The notes below the pieces were generated by a model. The model was not told the origin of the DNA. It searched no databases and saw only the letters and a list, made by a program, of their open reading frames with translations. 64,000 nucleotides of DNA from Synechococcus sp. PCC 6312. Lineage in GTDB: Bacteria; Cyanobacteriota; Cyanobacteriia; Thermosynechococcales; Thermosynechococcaceae. The position numbers and the translations under genes were made by a program. Position 1 is the stretch's first letter. Every line of letters begins with the position of its first letter. The stretch covers positions 249,501 through 313,500 of the forward strand of contig NC_019680.1 in NCBI RefSeq assembly GCF_000316685.1. The letters are read 5' to 3'. Shown here one piece after another: positions 18,929 through 27,674 of this stretch.

Positions 18929-19687
18929 ATGGCTGGACATAGTAAGTGGGCCAATATTAGGCGCCAAAAAGCTCGGGTTGATGCTCAAAAAGGCAAGATT
19001 TTTGCGCGCATTTCTCAAGAAATTATTGTCGCAGCCCGCCAAGGTTTACCAGATCCGGCTGGGAATTTTCAGTTGCGAACGGCGATTACCAAGGCTAAAG
19101 CGGCAGGGATTCCTCAGGAAAATATTGAGCGGGCCATTGCCAAAGGGGCGGGAACATGGACGGGAGACGGCGGGGCCTGGGAGACCATTCGCTATGAGGG
19201 CTACGGGCCTGGTGGGGTCGCTATTTTGATGGAAGCAGTGACCGATAATCGCAATCGGACAGCCGCAGATATTCGTGCCGCATTGAACAAGTTTGATGGG
19301 AATTTAGGGGAAACGGGTTGTGTGGGGTGGATGTTTGAGCAATGGGGAATGATTACCTTGCCATTGCCAGCCAATGAAGAGCAATTTTTAGAGGTGCTGT
19401 TGCAAGGGGAGCCAGAGGAGTATGGGCCAGTTGCCGATGAAGAACTAGGCCAAACATTAGTTGCCGTCAAGGTGGCTCCCGTCGGATTGGCTAAACTAAC
19501 CGACCTCCTGGACGCAGCGGGCTATCCCATTGAGTCCTCAGGGTTACAGTGGATGGCCTTGAACACTGTCCCAATTACTCAGCCCGACCAGGCCCGGCAA
19601 ATATTACGACTCATGGATGCCCTTGAGGATTTAGACGATATGCAAACTGTAGCCGCTAATTTTGAGCTATCTATGGAGATAGACTAA
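18929..19687 (+). CDS. YebC/PmpR family DNA-binding regulator
   Basis: A 252-residue protein of the YebC family. Members act as transcription regulators or, in recent work, as ribosome-associated factors that help translate proline stretches. The start MAGHSKWANIRRQKARVDAQ is unmistakable, followed by AARQGLPDPAGNFQLRTAI, KAAGIPQENIERAIAKGAG and EGYGPGGVAILMEAVTDNRN. The middle reads NLGETGCVGWMFEQWGMI, and the C-terminus LMDALEDLDDMQTVAANFEL is complete. ATG start. It lies 84 bp after the kinase gene, which encodes a Pro-rich tail; whether that proximity matters is only a thought. Confidence 0.96.
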   Translation: MAGHSKWANIRRQKARVDAQKGKIFARISQEIIVAARQGLPDPAGNFQLRTAITKAKAAGIPQENIERAIAKGAGTWTGDGGAWETIRYEGYGPGGVAILMEAVTDNRNRTAADIRAALNKFDGNLGETGCVGWMFEQWGMITLPLPANEEQFLEVLLQGEPEEYGPVADEELGQTLVAVKVAPVGLAKLTDLLDAAGYPIESSGLQWMALNTVPITQPDQARQILRLMDALEDLDDMQTVAANFELSMEID

Positions 19688-19744
19688 TGCTTGCATTATA
19701 TTTCTGGGACTTGTTGTTATCGAATTTTGTGAATTTATAAGCTA

Positions 19745-21394
19745 TTGAGTAATCGCACTACCCCACCGTCAGCCGCCATCCTCGCCCAAGAACAGTGGCT
19801 TTTTACTCCAGGCCCTGTAAACGCCGCTGCTATTCCGCTTATCTATGCGTTTCCTAATACCTACAGTGTCGGGATTACCAGTTTGGGCTTTCAAGTCGTC
19901 TATGGACTGCTGCGCAAACACCCAGGCCTGGCCGTGAGCCGTCTATTTACAGACTTAGCTGAGTCGTTGCCCCGTGAGCCTCAGTTACTTGGGTTTTCCT
20001 TTTCCTGGGAGCTTGATTACGGGAATATATTAAGTTTATTGGAGCAGTTAGAGATTCCAATTTGGAGCCAACAACGGCAAGTTAATCATCCCCTCGTTTT
20101 TGGGGGCGGCCCAGTTTTAACGGCAAACCCGGAACCCTATGCTGACTTTTTTGATCTCATTTTGCTGGGAGATGGAGAGGATTTACTCGAAAATTTTATC
20201 CAGGCCTATCTCTCAGTCCAATCTGCCCCCCGTTTAGAGCAACTGATTACCTTAGCCCAAGTGCCGGGAATTTATGTGCCTTCCCTTTATGAAATAGTCT
20301 ATCGGGAGCCAACGGGGCCAATTGAGCGGATTCAAACGATTCATCCTGATGTCCCAAGGACAGTGGTTAAACAAACCTATCGTGGAAATACCTTAGCAGC
20401 CTCTTGTATTGTGACTCCCCAGGCGGCCTGGGAAAACATTTACCTTGTGGAAGTGGTTCGCAGTTGTCCCGAACTCTGTCGGTTTTGTTTAGCGAGTTAT
20501 TTAACATTGCCATTTCGGACACCCAGTTTAGAGGGACTGATTCCGGTCATTGAAAAGGGCCTAACAGTGACGAATCGCCTGGGTTTATTAGGGGCTTCTG
20601 TGACTCAGCATCCAGAATTTGAAAGCCTCTTGGATTATTTGGGGGAATCCCAGTTTGATCATCTCCGTTTAAGTATTGCTTCGGTGCGGACAAACACGGT
20701 CACGGAAAAATTAGCCCGAACCTTAGCCAAGCGTGACACCCGCTCCATTACGATTGCCATTGAGAGTGGTTCCAGCCGCCTGCGGGAAATTGTTAATAAA
20801 AAATTAGTGAATGACGAAATCTGGGAGGCTGCTAAACAGGCCCAGGCCGGGGGACTCAAGGGGATTAAATTTTATGGCATGGTTGGCATTCCTGGAGAAA
20901 TCCCGGCTGATGTGGCCGCAACCCTGGAGTTAATGCAGCAGTTGAAAAAAAGAACACCCGGATTTCGCTTGACCTTGGGTTGTAGTACCTTTGTGCCGAA
21001 AGCCCATACCCCATTTCAATGGCTGGGTGTCAATCCTCAGGCCGAACAGCGTCTGAAACAACTCCAAAAGGGCCTGGGCAAAGTTGGGGTGGAATTTCGC
21101 CCGGAAAGCTATCAATGGTCTGTGATCCAAGCCCTGCTATCGCGAGGAGATCGGCGCTTGAGTCCAGTTTTAGAGCGGGTTCGTCATTATGGAGATTCCT
21201 TGGGTAGCTATAAGCGCGCCTTTAAGGAATTAAAAAACAATCTTGGGGCCTGGGAGGATTATATTTTTGCTACGTGGGACTTGAATCGAGTCTTGCCCTG
21301 GGAGCATTTACAGGGCCCATTACCCACTCAAACCCTCGTCAATCATCTCGCCATGACCCAGACCCTGATGTCAGCAAGATCAACTGAGCAATGA
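19745..21394 (+). CDS. B12-binding-type radical SAM protein
   Basis: A 549-residue radical SAM protein. The first 200 residues look like a cobalamin-binding-type domain (IYAFPNTYSVGITSLGFQVV, LGFSFSWELDYGNILSLLEQ, VFGGGPVLTANPEPYADFFD). The radical SAM core carries the cluster motif CPELCRFC with C241, C245 and C248, and later SGSSRLREIVNKK and GIPGEIPADVAATL. The layout matches the large family related to the N-terminal half of TIGR03960-type proteins; the substrate is not known. The start is TTG at 19745 (MSNRTTPPSA), as no earlier ATG exists. Its stop codon overlaps the start of the next gene by 4 bp (ATGA), yet that gene has a quite different base composition. Confidence 0.88.
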   Translation: MSNRTTPPSAAILAQEQWLFTPGPVNAAAIPLIYAFPNTYSVGITSLGFQVVYGLLRKHPGLAVSRLFTDLAESLPREPQLLGFSFSWELDYGNILSLLEQLEIPIWSQQRQVNHPLVFGGGPVLTANPEPYADFFDLILLGDGEDLLENFIQAYLSVQSAPRLEQLITLAQVPGIYVPSLYEIVYREPTGPIERIQTIHPDVPRTVVKQTYRGNTLAASCIVTPQAAWENIYLVEVVRSCPELCRFCLASYLTLPFRTPSLEGLIPVIEKGLTVTNRLGLLGASVTQHPEFESLLDYLGESQFDHLRLSIASVRTNTVTEKLARTLAKRDTRSITIAIESGSSRLREIVNKKLVNDEIWEAAKQAQAGGLKGIKFYGMVGIPGEIPADVAATLELMQQLKKRTPGFRLTLGCSTFVPKAHTPFQWLGVNPQAEQRLKQLQKGLGKVGVEFRPESYQWSVIQALLSRGDRRLSPVLERVRHYGDSLGSYKRAFKELKNNLGAWEDYIFATWDLNRVLPWEHLQGPLPTQTLVNHLAMTQTLMSARSTEQ

Positions 21395-22113
21395 ATGAAA
21401 CATTAAAGTCTATTTTTAGAGATATATACTTCAGGAATTTTCTGTTGTTTATATTCTTATTAATAACAGTATGTACTGGGATTTGCATTTATCTAGACTT
21501 TAAAGCATTTCTAGTCAATTTTCTATCAGGTGTAGTTGTAAGTGGCATTAGTCTAATCGCTGGGTTATTTTTGGTAGATAGAGTAGTTGAATATCTTCGC
21601 GAAAAAAGATGGAGTAAGGTTCGGAAGCTTATTTTTCGTAACATAACGCATCATTTTCACGAAGTCATTTCATGGATGACTATATATCTTCAAGTTGGGG
21701 AAGAAGGTATTGAAAGACCTAATTTTGCTATTTCAAGAACCAGCATTCCCAATCAAGTAACTTTAGAATACTCAGGTCAGTTGATCAAGAACATCAAGAG
21801 AAAGATCAAAAATAACGAGCCGCTATCAGGCGATAGTTTTATATTAAGCTTGACATCTGTTATTGAATTTTACAAATGGATTGAATGGCGTTTACATTAT
21901 ATTGAAATAGTTCTAGTACCAAGATTGATAGAAAGTTCAACTGAACAAATTTTGATTGATAATCTCATTATTTTTGAGTCATCAATTCATAAACTCAGAA
22001 ATTCAGTAAAATACTGTGAATTTGATGTATGTGATAACGAAGTACTGCCCAGTTTTATTGATTTCCTAGTTACTTTTCATGATTTTTATAAGCTAATGTA
22101 CAGTCGATTTTGA
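21391..22113 (+). CDS. AT-rich two-helix membrane protein, unrecognised
   Basis: A 240-residue protein I do not recognise. It has two membrane helices near the N-terminus (about residues 12-33, NFLLFIFLLITVCTGICIYL, and 39-62, VNFLSGVVVSGISLIAGLFL), then a charged segment (REKRWSKVRKLIFRN) and a mostly helical cytoplasmic part rich in Ile, Lys and Asn. The gene is clearly more AT-rich than its neighbours and contains none of the CCAGGCC-type words that fill the flanking genes, so it was probably acquired by transfer. It overlaps the preceding radical SAM stop by 4 bp. A membrane-linked defence or stress function is possible but unsupported. Confidence 0.65.
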   Translation: MNETLKSIFRDIYFRNFLLFIFLLITVCTGICIYLDFKAFLVNFLSGVVVSGISLIAGLFLVDRVVEYLREKRWSKVRKLIFRNITHHFHEVISWMTIYLQVGEEGIERPNFAISRTSIPNQVTLEYSGQLIKNIKRKIKNNEPLSGDSFILSLTSVIEFYKWIEWRLHYIEIVLVPRLIESSTEQILIDNLIIFESSIHKLRNSVKYCEFDVCDNEVLPSFIDFLVTFHDFYKLMYSRF

Positions 22114-22634
22114 AATTAAGATAGTAACTGATATATAGCAGTCCATCTTGAATTGTGAGAATGATTGATCATCGGAAGCTTTAGTCAGGAATACCCCCTC
22201 ATTGAGCTTAGAGTGAAATCAAAACTTTGCAATCAAGAATAATTCCGCTCGAATCTCACGAATCAATACTGTTTGCTATACAAACTTCTCTGAATTAATA
22301 GAAATCTTTCATCAAGGTTTGCAAAAGCTCTTGACGACTAATGACTGTCTAATTCTAAATGAGTAACACTATGGAGTTAGAGAAAATCAGAGCATGATTT
22401 GAGAACATAGCTATCAAGCGTTGATAACTGCTTAAGAATCCTGTTTAAGAGATTATTGTTGACTACATTTAAAAAATAATAACGACTTTATGTTTGACGC
22501 AAAAACGTCAGCCTCAAGAATAATTCCACTTATCCGCATCTTTTGAACTAGAACAAGTTGTCCAAGTGAGATAGCAATGATTGGGGTTGTGATTGAGGCT
22601 AACGCGCTTCAATGAAATGTGTTTCAAAGGCCCT
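22114..22634. other. AT-rich gene-free stretch with a 14-bp direct repeat
   Basis: About 520 bases with no convincing gene on either strand. The composition is AT-rich like the preceding unrecognised membrane protein gene. A 14-bp word, TCAAGAATAATTCC, occurs at 22233-22246 and again at 22514-22527, about 280 bp apart; the flanks do not match, so this may be chance or the trace of a decayed element. No tRNA, inverted repeat ends or transposase fragment was seen. Confidence 0.5.
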
Positions 22635-23015
22635 TTAGGCAAATTGTTTCCACTCGTCTTCGAGCATTTGGACAAGGCCTTGATCACCCCGATTCCGAGC
22701 TACTTCCATCCGGTGTTCTAGGCTCTTGAGGATCCATTGCCGATGAGCATCGCCTAGATTGACCCCTTGATGTTGAACTTTAACCGGGGTCGGGAGTGCC
22801 GGAGCCAGAACTTCAGCGGGCTGAACAGCAGAACCATCGGTATTGTAAACAACACCTCGCCAGCAAAGCGTCTGGGCAGGAACTGATTTCAAAGGAGAAG
22901 TCACTATCCGCTCAATCCAGGCCGCACCCCGATACTTGCCCATGACATCCCCAGGGGTAGTTGTTACTTGGTTGTCTGGACGATCATAGGGAATACCACG
23001 ATAAGTCAGTTTCAT
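22635..23015 (-). CDS. DUF4278 domain protein
   Basis: A 126-residue protein whose N-terminus MKLTYRGIPYDRPDNQV is the standard opening of DUF4278, a domain seen almost only in cyanobacteria. After a basic/aromatic block (MGKYRGAAWIERIV) a second related element occurs, LCWRGVVYN. The C-terminal 45 residues form a charged helix, LKSLEHRMEVARNRGDQG then LVQMLEDEWKQFA, typical of this subgroup. ATG start. It stands alone beside the AT-rich stretch and is convergent with nothing. The molecular function of DUF4278 is unknown. Confidence 0.83.
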   Translation of the reverse strand: MKLTYRGIPYDRPDNQVTTTPGDVMGKYRGAAWIERIVTSPLKSVPAQTLCWRGVVYNTDGSAVQPAEVLAPALPTPVKVQHQGVNLGDAHRQWILKSLEHRMEVARNRGDQGLVQMLEDEWKQFA

Positions 23016-23268
23016 CTTAAAAACTCCCGAAAATTAATTTAATGGCTACAACAATCTCACCGTTTGACTTCGATTGCCTTCTTGAAGTTGCCAGCTTTGA
23101 TAGGCTTAATCCTGGCTCTTTCTGTATCTAATTATACGGTTTTTTAAATAAGGTTGCCAAACCCTGACATTTCATTTACAAAATTTTGTAATCCTGGTAA
23201 TCCTTTCCCTTTGGGCAAGAGAGAGGGATATATCCTCCAGGCCTGGAATCACTGTAGGATCGGGGCTA

Positions 23269-24561
23269 GTGGATGGAACTGCGCCGGTGATTGATCTCAA
23301 GCAATTGCGGGAAAACCCGACAGCCATAGAAGCCAAACTCAGTAGCCGAGGTACCTATGATCTCCAGGCCCCTTTAGACCTAGATGCCCAAATCCGGCAA
23401 CTGGAACACCAACGCTCCCAACTCCAGGCCCGGAGTAATGCCATTGGGGCCGAAGTCGGTCAAAAAATTAAAACAGGCACAGACCCCCAGGCCCCGGAAC
23501 TGCAAAACCTCCGTCAAGAAGCCAGCGACATTAAACGCCAACTCAGCGAACTAGAACCCCAAGAGCGGCAACTGCGGGCGGATCTTGATGCTTTATTATT
23601 AATGATTCCTAACTTACCCAGTCCAACTACGCCAATCGGGAAAGATGAAACCGAAAATGTCGAGATTCGCCGTTGGGGGGATGACCTCAAACCGACCCAT
23701 GCTGTGATTAATCATTGGGATTGGGGGGAACAGCGTGGCCTGCTGGATGTGCAACGCTCGGTTAAAGTTGCCCAAAGCCGCTTCATTACCTTGATTGGAG
23801 CCGCCGCCGCCCTAGAACGCGCGTTGATTCAATTTATGCTCAGTCGGCATACCCAAAACGGTTATGTGGAAGTTCTGCCGCCGTTTTTAATCAACAGTGA
23901 CTCCCTCACGGGCACGGGGCAACTGCCAAAATTTGCCGAAGAAAGCTTTAAGTGTGCTGAGGATGATCTCTGGTTGACCCCCACGGCCGAAGTTCCCGTG
24001 ACAAATTTATATCGAGATGAGATTTTGGCGGCTGAGACTTTACCGATTTACCACTGTGCCTATACCCCTTGTTTTCGGCGGGAAGCGGGCAGTTATGGGC
24101 GGGATACGCGGGGGCTGATTCGCCTGCATCAATTTAATAAGGTGGAATTGGTTAAGCTTGTGACCCCCGAAACTTCTATAGCCGAGCATCAGGCCTTGGT
24201 TAAGGATGCCACGGGGATTCTAGAAGCACTTGAATTGCCTTATCGAGTCATGGAACTTTGTACGGGCGATTTAGGTTTTTCTGCTAGTAAATGCTATGAC
24301 CTAGAAGTTTGGCTCCCCTCGGCGGGATGTTATCGGGAAATTTCCAGTTGTTCTAATTTTGGCGATTTCCAGGCCCGGCGGGCAAAAATCCGTTACAAGG
24401 AAGCGGGGAAAAAAGGCACAAACTTTGTCCATACCCTCAATGGCTCTGGCCTGGCGGTGGGACGGACTATGGCTGCACTTTTGGAAAATCATCAACAACC
24501 CAACGGCTCTGTGAAAATTCCTTCAGCCCTGCAACCCTTTTTGGGCCAAGCCTTTCTTTAG
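23269..24561 (+). CDS. serS: Seryl-tRNA synthetase
   Basis: Charges tRNA-Ser with serine. The N-terminal coiled-coil arm (about residues 30-110) binds the long arm of the tRNA. The class II core shows [18 protein letters not shown], motif 2 in [20 protein letters not shown] with [23 protein letters not shown] and [14 protein letters not shown], and motif 3 [16 protein letters not shown]. 430 residues is normal. GTG 23269 is preceded by an AGGA-like site; GTG 23287 (giving residues [10 protein letters not shown]) matches the usual family N-terminus more closely, so the first six residues are doubtful. Confidence 0.96.
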   Translation: MDGTAPVIDLKQLRENPTAIEAKLSSRGTYDLQAPLDLDAQIRQLEHQRSQLQARSNAIGAEVGQKIKTGTDPQAPELQNLRQEASDIKRQLSELEPQERQLRADLDALLLMIPNLPSPTTPIGKDETENVEIRRWGDDLKPTHAVINHWDWGEQRGLLDVQRSVKVAQSRFITLIGAAAALERALIQFMLSRHTQNGYVEVLPPFLINSDSLTGTGQLPKFAEESFKCAEDDLWLTPTAEVPVTNLYRDEILAAETLPIYHCAYTPCFRREAGSYGRDTRGLIRLHQFNKVELVKLVTPETSIAEHQALVKDATGILEALELPYRVMELCTGDLGFSASKCYDLEVWLPSAGCYREISSCSNFGDFQARRAKIRYKEAGKKGTNFVHTLNGSGLAVGRTMAALLENHQQPNGSVKIPSALQPFLGQAFL

Positions 24562-24596
24562 GGGCAGTCAAATAATCTCTACAACAGCCCTTTTTT
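24560..24596 (+). terminator. Possible weak terminator after serS
   Basis: AGGGGC at 24560-24565 can pair with GCCCTT at 24587-24592, with one wobble pair and a loop of about 21 bases, followed by a run of six T (24591-24596). The stem is short, so the call is tentative. Confidence 0.3.
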
Positions 24597-24649
24597 ATGA
24601 CTCCGGCTTGGGTGAGTGTTAATTTAGGGAATAGATCCATGAGTTCTCA

Positions 24650-24952
24650 ATGCCGATGGGATCACTACTTGCAACAGTCCAAGCCCAGCGAGAGGAAATT
24701 TTAGCGATTGCAGCGCGGCATGGGGCGTTTAATGTCCGTTTGTTTGGCTCGGTGGTCAAGGGTGAAGATACGGATGAAAGTGACATTGATTTTTTAGTTG
24801 ATTATGATGTGAACCGAATCACGCCTTGGTTTCCAGGTGGTCTGTTGATGGATTTAGAGGATTTGCTGGAGCGGCGGGTAGATGTTCTGACAGAGAGTGG
24901 AATGAGTCCACTTATTAAAGAGAACGTCTTAGCTGAAGCCCGCCCATTGTGA
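24650..24952 (+). CDS. MntA-type nucleotidyltransferase antitoxin
   Basis: A 100-residue minimal nucleotidyltransferase. In MntA-HepT modules this protein neutralises the HEPN ribonuclease by AMP addition. The active-site pattern is complete: LFGSVVKGEDTDESDIDFLV with Gly33-Ser34 and the metal-binding Asp45 and Asp47; the third acid is likely in RRVDVL. ATG start at 24650, with another ATG two codons later. It overlaps the next gene by 4 bp (GTGA), the usual arrangement for this toxin-antitoxin pair. Confidence 0.88.
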   Translation: MPMGSLLATVQAQREEILAIAARHGAFNVRLFGSVVKGEDTDESDIDFLVDYDVNRITPWFPGGLLMDLEDLLERRVDVLTESGMSPLIKENVLAEARPL

Positions 24953-25164
24953 GCACAAAGAATGATCGGGTGTATTTATGCCACATTCTGGACTGTATTG
25001 AGCTACTCCGAGTCTATACTCAGGCTGGCCATGATGAGTTTATGCACAATGTGTTGGTTCAGGATGGGGTGATCCGTAGGCTACAGGTGATGGCAGAATC
25101 TACACAGCGATTAAGTTCTGAATTAAAAGCACAAGCCCCAAAGGTTATCCAAGTTAGACCCTGA
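24949..25164 (+). pseudogene. Truncated HepT-like HEPN toxin (DUF86)
   Basis: The 71-codon frame begins at a GTG overlapping the mntA stop. It reads MSTKNDRVYLCHILDCIELL, then DGVIRRLQVMAESTQRLS and SELKAQAPKVIQVRP before a stop. This matches the first two thirds of HepT toxins, which usually have about 110 residues. The part that should follow, with the RNxxxH ribonuclease motif, is absent, so the toxin should be inactive. About 65 bases past the stop (near 25228) a frame reads FDLDWRGFI, perhaps the remains of the lost C-terminus, though this is weak. The antitoxin partner is intact. Confidence 0.7.
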
Positions 25165-25349
25165 AATATAGCGTCACCCGTCTAGGCCTGGATAACTCCA
25201 CAGTCAGGCTTGATGAGTAAAAATGACTGATCAGGTTTGATCTAGATTGGCGCGGCTTCATTAGAGACTGCAACAGGCCATGTAACGTTTTAGAAATCCG
25301 TTAGGCTGGGGGATACGAGAGAACTTGAGTCCTTAAAATTAACGAAAAA

Positions 25350-26252
25350 ATGGATTTATTGCGCTCATTACCCTTAGGGCTATACCTCGAACAACCTGTG
25401 ACCTGGCTGCATCGGCTGGATCCACGGCTCAAGCTGGCCTGGTTGATGACTTTTTTACTCTCGCCGCTAATGGCCGACTCCCTCTGGCGATTGCTCCTTG
25501 TGGGGCTACTGCTACTATTAACCGCCTTAGCGAGGATTCCGTTGCGGGCCTTTGGGCGACAGTTGGTTTGGTTAGTGGTGGTGGGGTCTTTAATTTTGGT
25601 GATTACCTCCTTCATGCCCGATGGTTTTGCCCTCAGTTACCAACCCCGGCAAATGACCCCGGAAACAATTCCCAGCACCGCCTACAACTATGTGCTTTGG
25701 AGTCATCCACCCCTCTTGCCTGGCCAAGGGCCGCTGCAAATTACTCGCCGCTCCCTAGAATTGGGGATTCGCCTGAGTACCCTCCTGTTCACTTTGATTT
25801 ATGGGACGAGTCTCTATTTGCTGACGACTGCGCCTGAGGAAATTACTGCTGGCCTGGAAGCCCTGATGTTGCCCTTGCGAGCCTGCAAAGTTCCGGTGAC
25901 AGAAGTTGCCCTAACCTTGACCCTATCCTTACGATTCATTCCCTTGGTCTTAGAAGAGATTCAAAACCTCGGGCGTTCCATCCGCACAAGGGCGATTGAT
26001 TGGCGCAAACTGGGTCTGGGGGGAGCGATTAAAATCTGGGTGATGCTGGCCGGGCGGATTTTAGAGAATTTATTATTACGGGCAGAACAAGTGGCGGGGG
26101 CGATGCAGGTGCGGGGTTTTACCCAGGCCAGTGACTATCGCAATCAATGGCAGGCTCTCCACTGGCGGGGGCGGGACTGGTTAGCGTTGGCCGTCATGGG
26201 CCTGGTCTTGGTCGGGCGAGTTATGTTACCCAATTATCTAAAGTTGAGTTAA
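25350..26252 (+). CDS. EcfT/CbiQ-type transporter membrane protein (Ycf92-like)
   Basis: A 300-residue membrane protein of the energy-coupling factor T family, the scaffold that links ATPases to a vitamin- or metal-binding S component. It opens with WLHRLDPRLKLAWLMTFLL, a typical EcfT start, and has about five or six helices. Near residues 195-250 it has the coupling-helix pattern with RSIRTRAIDWRKLG and LRAEQVAGAMQVRGFTQASD, where the A-x-x-x-R-G/A-R-G motif contacts the ATPases. Homologues in cyanobacteria and some plastids are known as Ycf92. No ATPase or substrate-binding gene is adjacent, which is usual for this branch. The substrate is unknown. ATG start. Confidence 0.88.
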   Translation: MDLLRSLPLGLYLEQPVTWLHRLDPRLKLAWLMTFLLSPLMADSLWRLLLVGLLLLLTALARIPLRAFGRQLVWLVVVGSLILVITSFMPDGFALSYQPRQMTPETIPSTAYNYVLWSHPPLLPGQGPLQITRRSLELGIRLSTLLFTLIYGTSLYLLTTAPEEITAGLEALMLPLRACKVPVTEVALTLTLSLRFIPLVLEEIQNLGRSIRTRAIDWRKLGLGGAIKIWVMLAGRILENLLLRAEQVAGAMQVRGFTQASDYRNQWQALHWRGRDWLALAVMGLVLVGRVMLPNYLKLS

Positions 26253-26273
26253 ACAAGGTCTGAGTTTGTAAGG

Positions 26274-27644
26274 GTGGCTGATCAACTACTTTGGCAAAAT
26301 TTACCTTTAGAAGGGCGCACTAGCTCCGAAATATTTGGACGACTTTTTTTAGACCAGGCCATTGCGGTTTTACTCGAAAGTCCTCACGATAGCGACCAAG
26401 CCCAGGCCCGCTACTCCATTTGTGCTGGCAATCCCAAACCCGGCCAGGTCTGGATTCCTGAACTTGGGCAAATTCTCCCCTGTTTAGAACATCTTTTTGC
26501 CACTACAACCTCAGAACCCCCTGATGATTCAAGAGCGCATTTACCGTTTATTGGCGGCTGGCTAGGCTGGTTGGGCTACGACTTGGCCTGGGAAATTGAA
26601 CAACTCCCCTACACCCGACCCGACTCTCTCCCCCTACCCATCGCCTTTTGGTATGAACCCGCCTGTTTCGCTGTTTTGGATCATCATCAGGATCAATTAT
26701 GGTTAGCGGCTGGTGATTCAGAACGCTTAGAGGAGTTAATGCACCGATTACGACCTGGAGCTTGTGATCAGTTGGGAGAATTAAGCCATTCTTCTTGTCC
26801 CAGGCCAAATTTAACGCCGCCCCAACTCACCTTGAACCAAACAGACTATGAGGCCCGCGTCAACCAGGCCAAGCAATATATCCACGCTGGCGATATTTTC
26901 CAGGCCAACCTCTCCTTACGCTTTCAAGTCACGGGACACATCCAGGCCTGGTCTGTCTATCGGCAACTCCAAAAAATTAACCCATCTCCCTTTAGTTGCT
27001 ATGTCCAAACCCCTTGGGGCCATATTGTCAGTTGCTCCCCGGAACGCCTGGTTCAAGTCCACCATCAACAGGTGCAAACCCGACCGATTGCTGGAACGAG
27101 ACCGCGGGGCCAAGATGCTCAGAGTGATGCCCAACTCGGCCAAGAACTCCTCAGTAATGCCAAGGAGCGCGCCGAACACATCATGCTAGTGGATTTAGAA
27201 CGGAATGATCTGGGCCGGGTCTGTCAGTGGGGAACGGTGGACGTGGATGAACTCTTGGTTTTGGAAACCTATAGCCATGTGATTCATTTGGTCAGCAATA
27301 TCCGGGGCCTCTTAAAACCTGGAATTGGGGGCCTGGATGTGATTAAAGCCCTGTTTCCAGGGGGGACAATTACCGGCTGTCCAAAAGTCCGCTGCTTAGA
27401 AATTATTGAAGAATTGGAACCGGTGCGGCGAAATTTATTTTATGGCTCCTGTGGCTATATTGATCGGCGGGGCCATTTGGATTTGAATATTCTCATTCGG
27501 ACTTTATTGGTGAATGCTGATCAAACCCAGGCCTGGGGCCAAATTGGGGCGGGTATTGTGGCCGATAGTGATCCCAGGCGGGAATGGTCTGAATCGTTGC
27601 AAAAAGCCCAAGCGCTCTTCCAGGCCTTAAAGACTTCAACCTGA
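26274..27644 (+). CDS. Chorismate-binding enzyme, anthranilate or aminodeoxychorismate synthase component I
   Basis: A 456-residue enzyme that aminates chorismate for tryptophan (TrpE) or folate (PabB) synthesis. The chorismate-binding domain is complete: HAGDIFQANLSLRFQV, NPSPFSCYVQTPWGHIVSCS, RPIAGTRPRGQD, ERAEHIMLVDLERNDLGRVC, TYSHVIHLVSNIRG, FPGGTITGCPKVRCLEIIEE, LFYGSCGYIDRRGHLDLNI and GAGIVADSDP. The motif PIAGT carries Ala where classical PabB enzymes have Lys (PIKGT), which favours anthranilate synthase chemistry, but the overall length and GGTITGCPK resemble the PabB-like branch. So I leave the symbol empty. The start is GTG at 26274, preceded by an AGGG-like site. Confidence 0.9.
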   Translation: MADQLLWQNLPLEGRTSSEIFGRLFLDQAIAVLLESPHDSDQAQARYSICAGNPKPGQVWIPELGQILPCLEHLFATTTSEPPDDSRAHLPFIGGWLGWLGYDLAWEIEQLPYTRPDSLPLPIAFWYEPACFAVLDHHQDQLWLAAGDSERLEELMHRLRPGACDQLGELSHSSCPRPNLTPPQLTLNQTDYEARVNQAKQYIHAGDIFQANLSLRFQVTGHIQAWSVYRQLQKINPSPFSCYVQTPWGHIVSCSPERLVQVHHQQVQTRPIAGTRPRGQDAQSDAQLGQELLSNAKERAEHIMLVDLERNDLGRVCQWGTVDVDELLVLETYSHVIHLVSNIRGLLKPGIGGLDVIKALFPGGTITGCPKVRCLEIIEELEPVRRNLFYGSCGYIDRRGHLDLNILIRTLLVNADQTQAWGQIGAGIVADSDPRREWSESLQKAQALFQALKTST

Positions 27645-27674
27645 CCTATTTTTTTGAATTGTGCTCAAATCCCC

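Noticed and set aside
18463..18954. A 163-codon minus-strand frame, Gly-rich, opposite the kinase tail
   Set aside because: It is the mirror of the Pro-rich codons of the kinase tail (CCN read as NGG) and has no support as a gene.
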